Shown: in pieces, positions 27,676 through 38,833 of the stretch
Layout: each line of letters starts with the position of its first letter
Position numbering within the stretch: position 1 is the first letter of the stretch
Source: Pseudomonas sp. BSw22131
GTDB taxonomy: Bacteria > Pseudomonadota > Gammaproteobacteria > Pseudomonadales > Pseudomonadaceae
Reading direction: 5' to 3'
Length of the DNA stretch: 64,000 nucleotides
NCBI RefSeq assembly: GCF_026810445.1
Contig: NZ_CP113949.1
Location: forward strand, 1,116,001 to 1,180,000
Position numbers and translations under genes: made by a program
The notes under the pieces: model-generated
What the model was told of the DNA's origin: nothing
Databases searched by the model: none
What the model saw: only the letters and a program-made list of their open reading frames with translations

Positions 27676-29310
27676 ATGAAGCGTAAAGTACTGTCCCTGG
27701 CCATTGCGGCCACCTTGTTCAATGGATTCGGGCTCAGCGCAGCCGCGCTGGCCGATGACATCGACGCCGACGCCAAAAACGGTGGTTCGGCGGTCATCAC
27801 GTATCAGAACGACGTCGCCACGCTGGACCCTGCCATCGGTTACGACTGGCAGAACTGGTCGATGATCAAAAGCCTCTTCGACGGGTTGATGGACTACAAG
27901 CCCGGCACCACCGAACTGGTGAAGGATCTGGCCGAGAACTACACCATCTCCGACGATGGCACCGTATACACCTTCACCCTGAAGAAGGGCGTGAAGTTCC
28001 AGAACGGCCGCGAGCTCAAGGCAAGCGACGTGAAGTATTCTTTTGAGCGCACCGTCAATCCGAAAACCCAGAGCCCCGGCGCCGGATTTTTCAACGCCAT
28101 CGTGGGTTACGAAGACATGGCGGCCAGCAAGGCCGAGCATTTGAGCGGAGTGACCGTGGTCGACGACTACACCGTCAAGATCACGCTGAAACAGCCCAAC
28201 GCGACCTTTCTGCACGTGATGGCGATCAACTTTGCGTCCATCGTGCCCAAGGAGGAAGTCGAGAAGTGGGGCGCCGATTTCGGCAAGCATCCCGTGGGGT
28301 CAGGCGCTTACAGCCTGGCGGAATGGAAGCTCGGTCAGCAGATCGTTTTCAAGAAAAACCCGAACTACAACAAGCCTGGCCTGCCGCACCTGGACACCAT
28401 CACCTTCGAAGTCGGGCAAGACCCGATGGTCGCGCTGCTGCGCTTGCAAAAGGGTGAAGTGGACATTGCTGGCGACGGCGTGCCTCCAGCCAAGTTCCTC
28501 GAGTTCAAGAACGACCCGAAATACAAAGGCCTGATGATCACCGGCAACCAGTTGCACACCGGCTACGTGACGCTGAAAACCACCTTGCCGCCGTTCGATA
28601 ACCTCAAGGTGCGTCAGGCCGTGAACATGGCGATCAACAAAGATCGCATCGTGCGCATCATCAACGGGCGTGCGGTGCCGGCTAATCAGCCTTTGCCGCC
28701 TGCGATGCCGGGTTACGACAAGTCCTATAAGGGCTATGCGTATGACGTCGAAGCCGCGAAAAAACTGTTGGCTGAAGCCGGGCATCCCAATGGCTTCGAG
28801 ACCGAGCTGTACGTGATGAATACCGATCCGCAGCCGCGTATCGCGCAGTCGATCCAGCAGGATCTGGCGAAGGTCGGCATCAAGGTGCAGATCAAATCCC
28901 TGGCCCAAGCCAACGTGATTGCAGCCGGCAGCTCGAAAGATCAGGCGCCGATGGTGTGGTCAGGCGGCATGGCGTGGATTGCGGATTTCCCGGATCCCTC
29001 CAACTTCTACGGGCCGATTCTGGGTTGTGATGGCGCGGTGGACGGTGGCTGGAACTGGTCGCTGTACTGCAACAAGAAGCTGGACGCGGATGCGGCCAAG
29101 GCTGACAGCATGGCTAAACCCGAGCAGCAGACAGAACGCACCGAGCTGTGGAAAAAGATCTTCACCGATGTCATGGCTGACGCGCCGTGGGTGCCGGTCT
29201 TCAACGAGCAGCGCTTCACCGTGCGCTCATCGCGTATGGGCGGCGCCGACATCCTGTACGTCGACCCGGTCCATGTGCCTGTGAACTACGACTACATCTG
29301 GATCAAATAA
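27676..29310 (+). CDS. ABC transporter substrate-binding protein, family 5
   Basis: 544 residues with a signal peptide (about residues 1–27, ending AAALA-DDID). Mature protein shows the SBP_bac_5 pattern: TLDPAIGYDWQNWSM, YTFTLKKGVKFQNG, and KLRQAVNMAINKDRIV-like region (VRQAVNMAINKD). Periplasmic receptor for the neighbouring permeases. With a formamidase and AmiC/AmiR-like regulators next to it, the ligand is likely an amide or small peptide (inference). GGGGAGC precedes the ATG at 27676. Confidence 0.9.
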   Translation: MKRKVLSLAIAATLFNGFGLSAAALADDIDADAKNGGSAVITYQNDVATLDPAIGYDWQNWSMIKSLFDGLMDYKPGTTELVKDLAENYTISDDGTVYTFTLKKGVKFQNGRELKASDVKYSFERTVNPKTQSPGAGFFNAIVGYEDMAASKAEHLSGVTVVDDYTVKITLKQPNATFLHVMAINFASIVPKEEVEKWGADFGKHPVGSGAYSLAEWKLGQQIVFKKNPNYNKPGLPHLDTITFEVGQDPMVALLRLQKGEVDIAGDGVPPAKFLEFKNDPKYKGLMITGNQLHTGYVTLKTTLPPFDNLKVRQAVNMAINKDRIVRIINGRAVPANQPLPPAMPGYDKSYKGYAYDVEAAKKLLAEAGHPNGFETELYVMNTDPQPRIAQSIQQDLAKVGIKVQIKSLAQANVIAAGSSKDQAPMVWSGGMAWIADFPDPSNFYGPILGCDGAVDGGWNWSLYCNKKLDADAAKADSMAKPEQQTERTELWKKIFTDVMADAPWVPVFNEQRFTVRSSRMGGADILYVDPVHVPVNYDYIWIK

Positions 29311-29335
29311 AAGCGGCCTATAGATGACGCTGATC

Positions 29336-29535
29336 CTGTAGGAGCCACTTTTGGCCAGAGGCCTTTGCGTCGTGTCAGGTAAATCGCCTCGCGAACAAGT
29401 TCGCTCCTACAGGGTCGAGCGCGCAAAGGAGTCAGGCACAAAACTGTGGGAGCGCGCTTGCCCGCGAAGAGGCCAGTACATCTAAACGAGATGTATCGCC
29501 TGGCAAATTTATCGCGGGCCAGCGCGCTCATACAG
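29336..29535. repeat. Two REP-type inverted pairs in tandem
   Basis: First pair: TGTAGGAGCCACTTT and its partner TCGCTCCTACAGG (29336–29413). Second pair: GTGGGAGCGCGCTTGCCCGCG and ATCGCGGGCCAGCGCGCTCATAC (29445–29535). They separate the binding-protein gene from the formamidase gene. Confidence 0.75.
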
Positions 29536-29585
29536 GGCTGTATGTCGACTACCAAACGAAACACCCCATATCGGAGAACGGTGTC

Positions 29586-30533
29586 ATGTGCCAGAACTGC
29601 CTGGTCAAAACCATTCACAGCATCAACAGCCATTTCGGTTGGGACAAAAGTTTCGCCCCGGTGGAAACCGTCGCGCCGGGAGCGATGCTGGAGTTCAAAT
29701 GCCTGGATTCTTCCAACGGCTATTTCACGCCACACTCCACCGCCAATGATGTCGCGACCATGTCGTTCGACAAGATCAACCCCGTCACCGGGCCGATTTA
29801 CGTCGAAGGCGCTGAGCCCGGCGACATCCTCAAGATCACCCTCGACAGCTTCAAGCCTTGCGGCTTTGGCTGGACCGCGAACATCCCCGGATTCGGCTTG
29901 CTGGCCGACCAATTCAAAGACCCGGCGCTGACGCTGTGGCACTACGACAAAGACACGCTGGCCCCGGCCGCTTTTGGTGAGTTCGCCAAAGTACCGCTCA
30001 AGCCATTCGCCGGGACCATCGGCCTGGCGCCTGCTGAATCAGGTTTGCATTCAGTGGTGCCGCCGCGCCGTGTAGGCGGCAATCTGGACATCCGCGACTT
30101 GTCTGCGGGCACCACGTTATACCTGCCGGTTGAAGTGGCCGGTGCGCTGCTCTCCATCGGCGATACCCATGCGGCCCAAGGCGATGGCGAGGTCTGTGGC
30201 ACCGCGATCGAGAGCCAGATGGACGTGGTGGTCAAACTCGACCTGATCAAATCCACGCCGCTTGCGAGCCCGCGCTTCAGCACGCCAGGCCCGGTCACCC
30301 GTCACCTCGACAGCGCAGGCTACGAAGCTTTCACCGGCATCGGGCCTGACCTCATGCAGGCGGCACGACAGGCGTTGAGCAACACCATCGACTGGCTTTG
30401 CCGCGAGCACCACATGCCAGCGGAGCAGGCGTACATGTTGTGTTCGGTGTGTGGGGATTTGCGCATCAGTGAAGTGGTCGATCTGCCCAACTGGGTGGTG
30501 TCGTTCTACTTCCCGAAAATCGTGTTTGCGTGA
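29586..30533 (+). CDS. Acetamidase/formamidase family protein
   Basis: 315 residues. The family signature GDTHAAQGDGEVCGTAIE occurs near residue 197. It also has FGWDKSFAPV at the start and VPPRRVGGNLDIRDL (about 157–171). It hydrolyses short amides such as formamide or acetamide to ammonia and the acid. The ATG at 29586 follows CGGAGAACGGTGTC. It sits between the binding protein and the ATPase gene of the same uptake system, so imported amide would be hydrolysed as it enters. Cytosolic, no signal peptide. Confidence 0.92.
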   Translation: MCQNCLVKTIHSINSHFGWDKSFAPVETVAPGAMLEFKCLDSSNGYFTPHSTANDVATMSFDKINPVTGPIYVEGAEPGDILKITLDSFKPCGFGWTANIPGFGLLADQFKDPALTLWHYDKDTLAPAAFGEFAKVPLKPFAGTIGLAPAESGLHSVVPPRRVGGNLDIRDLSAGTTLYLPVEVAGALLSIGDTHAAQGDGEVCGTAIESQMDVVVKLDLIKSTPLASPRFSTPGPVTRHLDSAGYEAFTGIGPDLMQAARQALSNTIDWLCREHHMPAEQAYMLCSVCGDLRISEVVDLPNWVVSFYFPKIVFA

Positions 30534-30542
30534 GGCGTTGCA

Positions 30543-32291
<1,749 letters not shown>

Positions 32292-32298
32292 CACCCGC

Positions 32299-32395
32299 TT
32301 GTTGGAGCAAGCCTTGCCCGCGAAGCTGCCGTCCTGATGTGCCTGACACTGCGCGTCGTTAATTGCGCGGCCAAGCGTCGCTTCAACAGGTGCTT
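32299..32395. repeat. Degenerate REP pair
   Basis: GTTGGAGCAAGCCTTGCCCGCGAAG and GCGCGGCCAAGCGTCGCTTCAAC, between the converging ATPase and HD-GYP genes. The two arms are diverged. Confidence 0.55.
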
Positions 32396-32397
32396 AA

Positions 32398-33606
32398 TTA
32401 ACCCACTGAAGATTTGGACCACAAAGCATCCACGTTGCCAATTCCCCAATCCTGGGCCAGCTCGAATTTGACGATGGCATCCCTGGTGTCCGGGTGCGCC
32501 AGGTTTATGACTGCCGGCTCGACATTCATTCGGGTGCGCGTGGACATGAACACCTTAACGACCGGCTTGAGCAGCGATTTGCTGCTCTGCTCGATGACCA
32601 CGCCAAGTTGCTCGCTTTTCAGACGCACCAGTGCGCCCACCGGGTAAATGCCGACTGTTCGGACAAAGTGCTGAAAGACCATGGGGTCAAAATGGCCTTT
32701 CCATGACGCCATTTCGCGAATCGAGTACGCCGCATCCCATCCTTTTTTATAAGGCCGTTCTGAGGTCACGGCGTCGTACACGTCACAGATGGCACCCATC
32801 TTCGCAAACACGCTGATCTGGTCGCCTGAGAGGTGATGCGGATACCCTGTGCCGTCTATTTTCTCGTGATGGTGAAGGCAAACGTCCTTCACAGCCTGCG
32901 TCATGTGATGGTTTTCCTGAAGAATTTTTACCCCCGCTTCCGGGTGGTATTTCATCGTTTCGAATTCATCGGGTGTCAGCCGGTCGGGCTTATTGAGGAT
33001 GGCGTTGGAGATCATCATTTTGCCGACATCGTGCATCAGCCCCGCGACGCCCGCTTCGCGCACCTGAGCTTCTGACAACGCCATCTGCCGTGCCAGTGCG
33101 ACCATCAACGCGCACACAGCCACCGAATGCATGTAGGTGTACTCGTCCGACGTTTTCAGGCGAGAGAGGCTGATCAGCGCATGAGGATTACGCATTACGG
33201 AGTTCGAGATTTCCTCCACCATCAGGTCGACGTCTTCGGACTGAATGGCGCGTCCCATTTTGGCCTCGCTGAACATGGCTATGACCGCAGCTTTGGCCCG
33301 CCCACAAATCATACGGGCGCGCGCCAATTCCTCATTCATGGTTGACGGCGAAGCATCGCTGACCGTTGGAATTTCTTGTTGGGTCCCAGGCGCGGCCGCG
33401 GCTGAGTTGACGCTCGGTTGCAAACCACGAGCGGTGTCGATCCACACCTCGGTGGTAGAGGACTGCCAAATGCGTTCAAGTACGGCAGCGTCTTGCAGCA
33501 GCGATTCGACGTTGTTGATCCAGAACGGATCATCGACCCATGGCCGGCAGAATTCGTGGATGTACATGCCAACCGTCAAATCGCAAACCAGTATTTTTCT
33601 CAGCAT
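32398..33606 (-). CDS. HD-GYP domain cyclic-di-GMP phosphodiesterase
   Basis: About 402 residues. An N-terminal DUF3391 domain starts MLRKILVCDLTVGMYIHEF. The HD-GYP domain follows: HDVGK (about residue 202), then HHHEKIDGTGYP (about 256) with the GYP motif intact. Such enzymes hydrolyse c-di-GMP to GMP and lower biofilm formation. I chose the ATG at 33606 because it gives the normal DUF3391 start; a TTG at 33669 would add 21 residues. Its promoter region carries a perfect GGCACATGTGCC palindrome at 33718–33729. Confidence 0.88.
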   Translation of the reverse strand: MLRKILVCDLTVGMYIHEFCRPWVDDPFWINNVESLLQDAAVLERIWQSSTTEVWIDTARGLQPSVNSAAAAPGTQQEIPTVSDASPSTMNEELARARMICGRAKAAVIAMFSEAKMGRAIQSEDVDLMVEEISNSVMRNPHALISLSRLKTSDEYTYMHSVAVCALMVALARQMALSEAQVREAGVAGLMHDVGKMMISNAILNKPDRLTPDEFETMKYHPEAGVKILQENHHMTQAVKDVCLHHHEKIDGTGYPHHLSGDQISVFAKMGAICDVYDAVTSERPYKKGWDAAYSIREMASWKGHFDPMVFQHFVRTVGIYPVGALVRLKSEQLGVVIEQSSKSLLKPVVKVFMSTRTRMNVEPAVINLAHPDTRDAIVKFELAQDWGIGNVDALWSKSSVG

Positions 33607-34047
33607 CAGTGGCTCTACCGAAGTTGTGGTCAATTCGTCGCTGGCGTTGTGCCGGACGAGCAAGGACAAATAAGGCGTGTCTCAGGGAGCGAGTGTTGAG
33701 TCGACATCGATACAGCTGGCACATGTGCCGTATAGATTAGTTGCTGAATGCCACTATCTGCAGGTCCCCAAGAGTGAATATAGGTGTCTTTCGTCTGAAT
33801 TTATCGGCGATAGCAGGTGGAGTTTGAGTTCACTGGCATTCGGCAGATGCCCGCTCGTCGGTTTGAGAAAGGCGTTGCTAGGCGTCATGATGGGGGGCAT
33901 GTCTTATCAGCGGGTCATCGCTGTTCAGGTGCGGTTAAGGAATTTTCCCCTAATGTCACGCTCTAAACGCGCACATGGCCAGGCGGATGGTTCGTTGGCC
34001 AGGCAAAGAATTTTGTGCCGCATACAGCGAAATCAGGAGCAGTCTTA
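33607..34047. promoter_or_regulatory. Divergent intergenic region between HD-GYP and OmpA genes
   Basis: About 440 bp. The palindrome GGCACATGTGCC (33718–33729) is followed by TATAGATTA. No gene with plausible composition is seen. Promoters for both flanking genes are expected here. Confidence 0.4.
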
Positions 34048-34749
34048 ATGTTGAATTCTCGCCGTTTGATCATTGCCGCCACGGCCGTTGCGCTGCTGTC
34101 CGGTTGCGCAACCCAATCCAACCCCTACGACAACCAAGGCCAGGCCCAAAACTCCGGCGGCGTTAGCAAAACCGCTAAATACGGTGGTTTAGGCGCGCTG
34201 GCCGGTGCTTTGGCCGGTGCTGCCATCGACCATAACAACCGAGGCAAAGGCGCGTTGATCGGTGCTGCCGTGGTCGGTGCAGGTGCGGCGGGTTACGGTT
34301 ATTACGCAGACAAGCAGGAAGCCGCCTTGCGTGCGAGCATGGCCAACACCGGGGTTGAGGTGCAGCGTCAGGGCGACGTGATCAAGCTGGTGATGCCAGG
34401 CAACATCACGTTCGCGACCGACTCATCTGCCATCGCGAGCAGCTTCTACTCCCCGCTGAACAACCTCGCTGGTTCGCTCAAGCAGTACAACCAGAACATG
34501 ATCGAGATCGTGGGTTATACCGACAGCACCGGCAGCCGCCAGCACAACATGGACTTGTCCCAGCAGCGCGCGCAAAGCGTGGCGACTTACCTGACGTCGC
34601 AAGGTGTTGACGGTTCGCACTTGTCGGTACGCGGTGCTGGTCCTGATCAGCCGGTTGCCAGCAACGCCGACGTAAACGGTCGTGCGCAGAACCGTCGCGT
34701 TGAGGTCAACTTGAAGCCGATTCCTGGACAGCAGTATCAGCAGCAGTAA
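34048..34749 (+). CDS. OmpA-family lipoprotein (YiaD-like)
   Basis: 233 residues. Lipobox ALLSGC (Cys20), then a glycine-rich segment with GALAGALAGAAI and GAAVVGAGAAGYG (about 50–95; glycine-zipper type). The OmpA C-terminal peptidoglycan-binding domain follows, with IEIVGYTDSTGS and LSQQRAQSVATYL, and a conserved NRRVEV end. It should anchor the outer membrane to peptidoglycan. AGGAG eight bases upstream selects the ATG at 34048. It begins a PA0833–PA0838-like block. Confidence 0.92.
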   Translation: MLNSRRLIIAATAVALLSGCATQSNPYDNQGQAQNSGGVSKTAKYGGLGALAGALAGAAIDHNNRGKGALIGAAVVGAGAAGYGYYADKQEAALRASMANTGVEVQRQGDVIKLVMPGNITFATDSSAIASSFYSPLNNLAGSLKQYNQNMIEIVGYTDSTGSRQHNMDLSQQRAQSVATYLTSQGVDGSHLSVRGAGPDQPVASNADVNGRAQNRRVEVNLKPIPGQQYQQQ

Positions 34750-34764
34750 TCCCGCTTCGTTTTC

Positions 34765-34856
34765 TGTAGGCGCGCGCTTGCCCGCGATTGAGGTGTGTCA
34801 GTCGATGCATCCGTCATAGACAAAATGCAATCGCGGGCAAGCGCGGTCCTACAGGT
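34765..34856. repeat. REP doublet
   Basis: TGTAGGCGCGCGCTTGCCCGCG and TCGCGGGCAAGCGCGGTCCTACA, nearly identical to the doublet at 1055–1146, between the OmpA and acyltransferase genes. Confidence 0.85.
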
Positions 34857-34860
34857 CACA

Positions 34861-35769
34861 TCAGCGTTTCGTCGCGTATTGCTGCTCATGCATCTTTGCC
34901 AACAACGCGTCTTTCTCTTCCCACAACCGGTTAATCCATCGCTGAAACTCCAGTCGGTATTCGCCGTCCTGGTCGTAGCTTTTACCAATGAATTGCTGTG
35001 GGATTTTTATCTCCTCGAAATGCGCCACGACCTCATTGACGTTGCCACACAGCAAGTCCCAATAGCCTGGTTGACCGCCCGGGTAGTGAATCGTGACGTT
35101 GACGATGGATTCCAGTTGTTCGCCCATGGCGTCCAGTACAAAAGCGATGCCGCCGGCCTTTGGCTTGAGCAGGTACTTGAAGGGCGATTGCTGCTGGTCG
35201 TGCTTGCCCTGAGTGAAGCGCGTGCCTTCGACGAAATTGAAGATTCCCACCGGATTGTTGCGAAACTTCGCACACGTGCGTCGCGTGGTTTCCAGGTCCT
35301 TGCCTTTCTTTTCCGGGTGTTTGGTCAGATACGCCTTGGTGTATCGCTTCATGAACGGGAAGCCCAACGCCCACCACGCCAGACCGATCACCGGCACCCA
35401 TATCAGCTCTTGTTTGAGGAAGAACTTCAGCGGACGGATCTTCCGATTGAGGATGTACTGCAACACCATGATGTCGACCCAGCTCTGATGGTTGCTGGTC
35501 ACCAGATACGAGTGCTGGTAGTCCAGCCCTTCGAGCCCGGTCACGTGCCACCGGGTGTGGTCCATCAGGTTCATCCACCCCTTGTTGTTGCTGATCCAGG
35601 CTTCATGGATGTGGCTCATCAGCCAGTCGGTGAGCTTCTGCGCAGCCGGGAAGGGCAGGCAGAGCTTGAAGATCGCCACGATAAAAAGCGGCGTGCAGCA
35701 CACGATGGTGTTGAGGGCCAACAATAGCGAGGCGATGACGCCGCGCACGGGTGCGGGGAGAAAATCCAT
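34861..35769 (-). CDS. Membrane acyltransferase (LPLAT family, YihG-like)
   Basis: 302 residues with an N-terminal membrane segment (about 10–38). The HX4D motif is SNHQSWVD (about residue 91), and FVEGTRF (about 178) is block III. It likely acylates lysophosphatidic acid. It converges with the OmpA lipoprotein gene and is divergent by orientation from nothing else nearby; pta lies upstream on the same strand after an 85-bp gap. Order OmpA–acyltransferase–pta is conserved in Pseudomonas. Confidence 0.88.
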   Translation of the reverse strand: MDFLPAPVRGVIASLLLALNTIVCCTPLFIVAIFKLCLPFPAAQKLTDWLMSHIHEAWISNNKGWMNLMDHTRWHVTGLEGLDYQHSYLVTSNHQSWVDIMVLQYILNRKIRPLKFFLKQELIWVPVIGLAWWALGFPFMKRYTKAYLTKHPEKKGKDLETTRRTCAKFRNNPVGIFNFVEGTRFTQGKHDQQQSPFKYLLKPKAGGIAFVLDAMGEQLESIVNVTIHYPGGQPGYWDLLCGNVNEVVAHFEEIKIPQQFIGKSYDQDGEYRLEFQRWINRLWEEKDALLAKMHEQQYATKR

Positions 35770-35854
35770 GGTGGGTCAGACTCCAGATAAGACCGATGCC
35801 GCCGGTGTTTGCCCGGCGGCTTTATTGTGTGGAACGAATATGTCAGCGCCCCGG

Positions 35855-37957
35855 CTACCGGGGTTCTGCGCTGCCATTGACCGCCTGGATCGCTGTCAGT
35901 GCAATGGTGTAGACGATGTCATCCACCTGAGCACCCCGTGGCAGGTCGTTCACCGGTTTGCGCAGGCCTTGCAGCATCGGGCCGAGGCTCACGCAGTCTG
36001 CACTGCGCTGCACGGCTTTGTAGGTCGTGTTGCCGGTGTTGAGGTCAGGGAACACAAACACATTGGCCCGGCCAGCCACCACGCTGTCCGGCGCCAGTTG
36101 CCGGGCAACGGTTTCATTGGCGGCAGCGTCATATTGCAATGGTCCGTCGATCAACAGGTCGCGCTGAGTTTCCCTGGCCAGTTGCGTAGCCTCACGGACC
36201 TTCTCGACTTCTTCGCCGCTGGCCGAGTTGCCGCTGGAATAACTGATCATCGCGACACGCGGAGAGATACCGAACGCCACGGCGGAGTCGGCGCTCTGCA
36301 CCGCAATTTCCGCCAGCTCGCTGGCCGTTGGGTGCGGATTCATGATGCAGTCGCCGTACACCAGCACCTGATCGGGGAACAGCATGAAGAACACCGAAGA
36401 CACCAGCGTGCACCCCGGCGCGGTCTTGATCAGTTGCAGGGCGGGGCGAATGGTATTGGCGGTGGAGTGAATCAGCCCGGACACCAGACCGTCCACTTCA
36501 TCCAGCGCCAGCATCATGGTGCCGATCACCACCGGATCTTCCAGTTGCTGCTCGGCCATTGGCGCGTTGAGGCTCTTGCTCTTGCGCAGTTCAACCATGG
36601 GCGCGATATAGCGTTCGCGGATCACGTCCGGGTCAAGGATTTCCAGCCCGGGCGGTAATTCGATACCTTGAGCGCGGGCCACGGCTTGCACCTCTTCCGG
36701 CTTGGCCAGCAGAACGCAGCGTGCGATGCCACGCGCCTGGCATATGGCGGCTGCCTGCACGGTCAGCGGCTCGGCGCCCTCGGGTAGCACGATGCGCTTG
36801 TTCGCCGCTTGCGCGCGCTGAATCAGCTGATAGCGAAACACGGCTGGCGACAGGCGCAGCTCACGCGGCGTACCGCAACGCTGGTGCAGCCAGTTGGCGT
36901 CCAGATGGCTGGCGACGAAATCGGTGATGATTTCCGCCCGTTCGCGGTCATCAATCGGGATTTCCTTGTTCAACTGGTTCAGCAGCATGGCCGTGTCGTA
37001 CGAGCCGGTACTCACCGACAATACGGGCAGTCCAGCCTGCAGGGCGCCGCGGCACAGGTCCATGATGCGCGGGTCGGGCAGCGTGTCACTGGTCAGCAGC
37101 AGGCCGGCCAGCGGCACACCGTTCAAGGTGGCCAGACTCACCGCCAGGATGATGTCGTCGCGGTCGCCCGGTGTGACGACCAGCACCCCTGGTTTGAGCA
37201 ATTGCAGGGTGTTGAGCACGGTGCGTGCACAAATGATTATTTTCGACATGCGCCGCTGTTCGTAGTCTCCGGCGTTGATCACCTGAGCACCGAGCAGTTC
37301 GGCGACATCACGAGTGCGCGGCGCGTTGAGGTCGGCCTGAAACGGAATGCAGCCCAGCAAGCGGAAATCTCCGCTGCGCAACAACGGGGAGTGCTCTTTG
37401 ATACGTGCAGCAAAAGCCTCCATGCTTTCGTCGGTGCGCACTTTGTTGAGGATCACACCCAGCACTTTCGGGTCTTTGGGCCCGCCAAACATCTGGGCCT
37501 GCAACTCTACGCGTCCCGACAGTTCCGTCAGCACTTCGTTTTCCGGTGCCGAGACCAGAATCACATCGGCGTCCAGGCTCTTCGCCAAATGCAGGTTGAC
37601 CCGAGCGGCGTAACTGGCACTGCGCGTCGGCACCATGCCCTCGACAATCAGTACGTCCTTGCCGACGGCTGCCTGTTGATAAAGGTTGATGATTTCTTCG
37701 AGCAACTCATCGAGCTGACCGTCGCCGAGCATGCGTTCTACATGCGCCAGTCCCAGTGGCTTTGGCGGCTGCAGGCCATGGGTGCGGGCCACCAGTTCAG
37801 TGGACCGCTCGGGGCCGGTGTCGCCCGGATGCGGCTGGGCGATGGGTTTGAAAAAGCCGACTTTGAGCCCTGCGCGTTCAAGGGTTCGGACCAGCCCAAG
37901 GCTGATGGATGTCAAGCCCACACCAAAGTCTGTGGGCGCGATAAAAAAAGTCTGCAT
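35855..37957 (-). CDS. pta: Phosphate acetyltransferase
   Basis: 700 residues, the long form. The N-terminal P-loop-like/DRTGG part starts MQTFFIAPTDFGVGLTSIS and the middle contains ILNKVRTDE. The C-terminal catalytic PTA domain begins FRYQLIQRAQAANKRIVLPEG and includes ISYSSGNSASGEEVEKV. It interconverts acetyl-CoA and acetyl phosphate. I use the ATG at 37957 rather than one nine codons upstream because MQTFFIAP is the family start and GAGAAG precedes it. ackA, which usually precedes it, is absent from this block. Confidence 0.93.
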   Translation of the reverse strand: MQTFFIAPTDFGVGLTSISLGLVRTLERAGLKVGFFKPIAQPHPGDTGPERSTELVARTHGLQPPKPLGLAHVERMLGDGQLDELLEEIINLYQQAAVGKDVLIVEGMVPTRSASYAARVNLHLAKSLDADVILVSAPENEVLTELSGRVELQAQMFGGPKDPKVLGVILNKVRTDESMEAFAARIKEHSPLLRSGDFRLLGCIPFQADLNAPRTRDVAELLGAQVINAGDYEQRRMSKIIICARTVLNTLQLLKPGVLVVTPGDRDDIILAVSLATLNGVPLAGLLLTSDTLPDPRIMDLCRGALQAGLPVLSVSTGSYDTAMLLNQLNKEIPIDDRERAEIITDFVASHLDANWLHQRCGTPRELRLSPAVFRYQLIQRAQAANKRIVLPEGAEPLTVQAAAICQARGIARCVLLAKPEEVQAVARAQGIELPPGLEILDPDVIRERYIAPMVELRKSKSLNAPMAEQQLEDPVVIGTMMLALDEVDGLVSGLIHSTANTIRPALQLIKTAPGCTLVSSVFFMLFPDQVLVYGDCIMNPHPTASELAEIAVQSADSAVAFGISPRVAMISYSSGNSASGEEVEKVREATQLARETQRDLLIDGPLQYDAAANETVARQLAPDSVVAGRANVFVFPDLNTGNTTYKAVQRSADCVSLGPMLQGLRKPVNDLPRGAQVDDIVYTIALTAIQAVNGSAEPR

Positions 37958-38214
37958 GCGGGCTTCTCGAATAAAGCAGTGCAAGGGCCGGGGCGTGTTT
38001 CGCCAATGAGTCGACCGGAGATAACAGGACGCTGTTCAATCGCAGCGTCTCAACGGGGCACAAGGTTATCGTTATCTGCATCGCGCGCACACCAGCCACG
38101 GTGAAGCTTTTAGCCGATTGTGATCGGGGCCGTCCGTCTGAGTTGCGTTCGCTTTCGCGCGAGGGCTTGGTTAAACTTGCTCGTTCTAAATTCTCAAGCA
38201 AAAGGTCTCGCCCC

Positions 38215-38700
38215 ATGCCGATCGCCGCCAACAAGGCTGTCTCCATCGACTATACCCTGACCAATGACGCTGGTGAGGTCATCGACAGTTCTGCCGGCGG
38301 CGCGCCGCTGGTGTACCTGCAAGGTGCAGGTAACATTATCCCGGGTCTGGAAAAGGCGCTGGAAGGCAAGGAAGCAGGTGAAGAACTGAAGGTTGCCATT
38401 GAACCCGAAGATGCCTATGGCGAATACTCCGCTGAACTGGTCAGCACCCTGAGCCGCAGCATGTTTGAAGGCGTTGACGAGCTGGAAGTCGGCATGCAGT
38501 TTCATGCATCCGCACCGGATGGCCAGATGCAGATTGTGACCATCCGCGACCTGGACGGCGACGACGTAACTGTCGACGGCAACCACCCGCTTTCCGGTCA
38601 GCGCCTGCATTTCCAGGTCAAGATCGTGGACATTCGTGATGCCAGCGAAGAAGAAGTCGCGCACGGTCACGTGCACGGCGAAGGCGGTCATCACCACTGA
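38215..38700 (+). CDS. slyD: FKBP-type peptidyl-prolyl isomerase
   Basis: 161 residues. The FKBP core begins VSIDYTLTNDAGEVIDSS, with GAGNIIPGLEKALEGKEAGE and the IF-loop chaperone part (about 70–120). The His-rich tail (HGHVHGEGGHHH) can bind Ni2+. SlyD helps protein folding and nickel delivery. AAAGG precedes the ATG at 38215. It is divergent from pta; in P. aeruginosa ackA lies between them. Confidence 0.93.
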   Translation: MPIAANKAVSIDYTLTNDAGEVIDSSAGGAPLVYLQGAGNIIPGLEKALEGKEAGEELKVAIEPEDAYGEYSAELVSTLSRSMFEGVDELEVGMQFHASAPDGQMQIVTIRDLDGDDVTVDGNHPLSGQRLHFQVKIVDIRDASEEEVAHGHVHGEGGHHH

Positions 38701-38748
38701 TTTCTGCTGCTAGGCTCAGATAGCTGGCCAGGCGTCCTCCCGGGTGTG

Positions 38749-38792
38749 ACGAAAGCGCTTTTTGCTTTCGTACCGGAAAGGGCGCTTTTTTC
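38749..38792 (+). terminator. Probable terminator after slyD
   Basis: ACGAAAGC–loop–GCTTTCGT (38749–38771), and AAAGCGC can also pair with GCGCTTTTTT at 38781–38791. The T6 run supports termination. Confidence 0.6.
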
Positions 38793-38833
38793 GGCCGATG
38801 GTGTTTTTTATAGGGTGAGCAGGGGAGTTCGTC

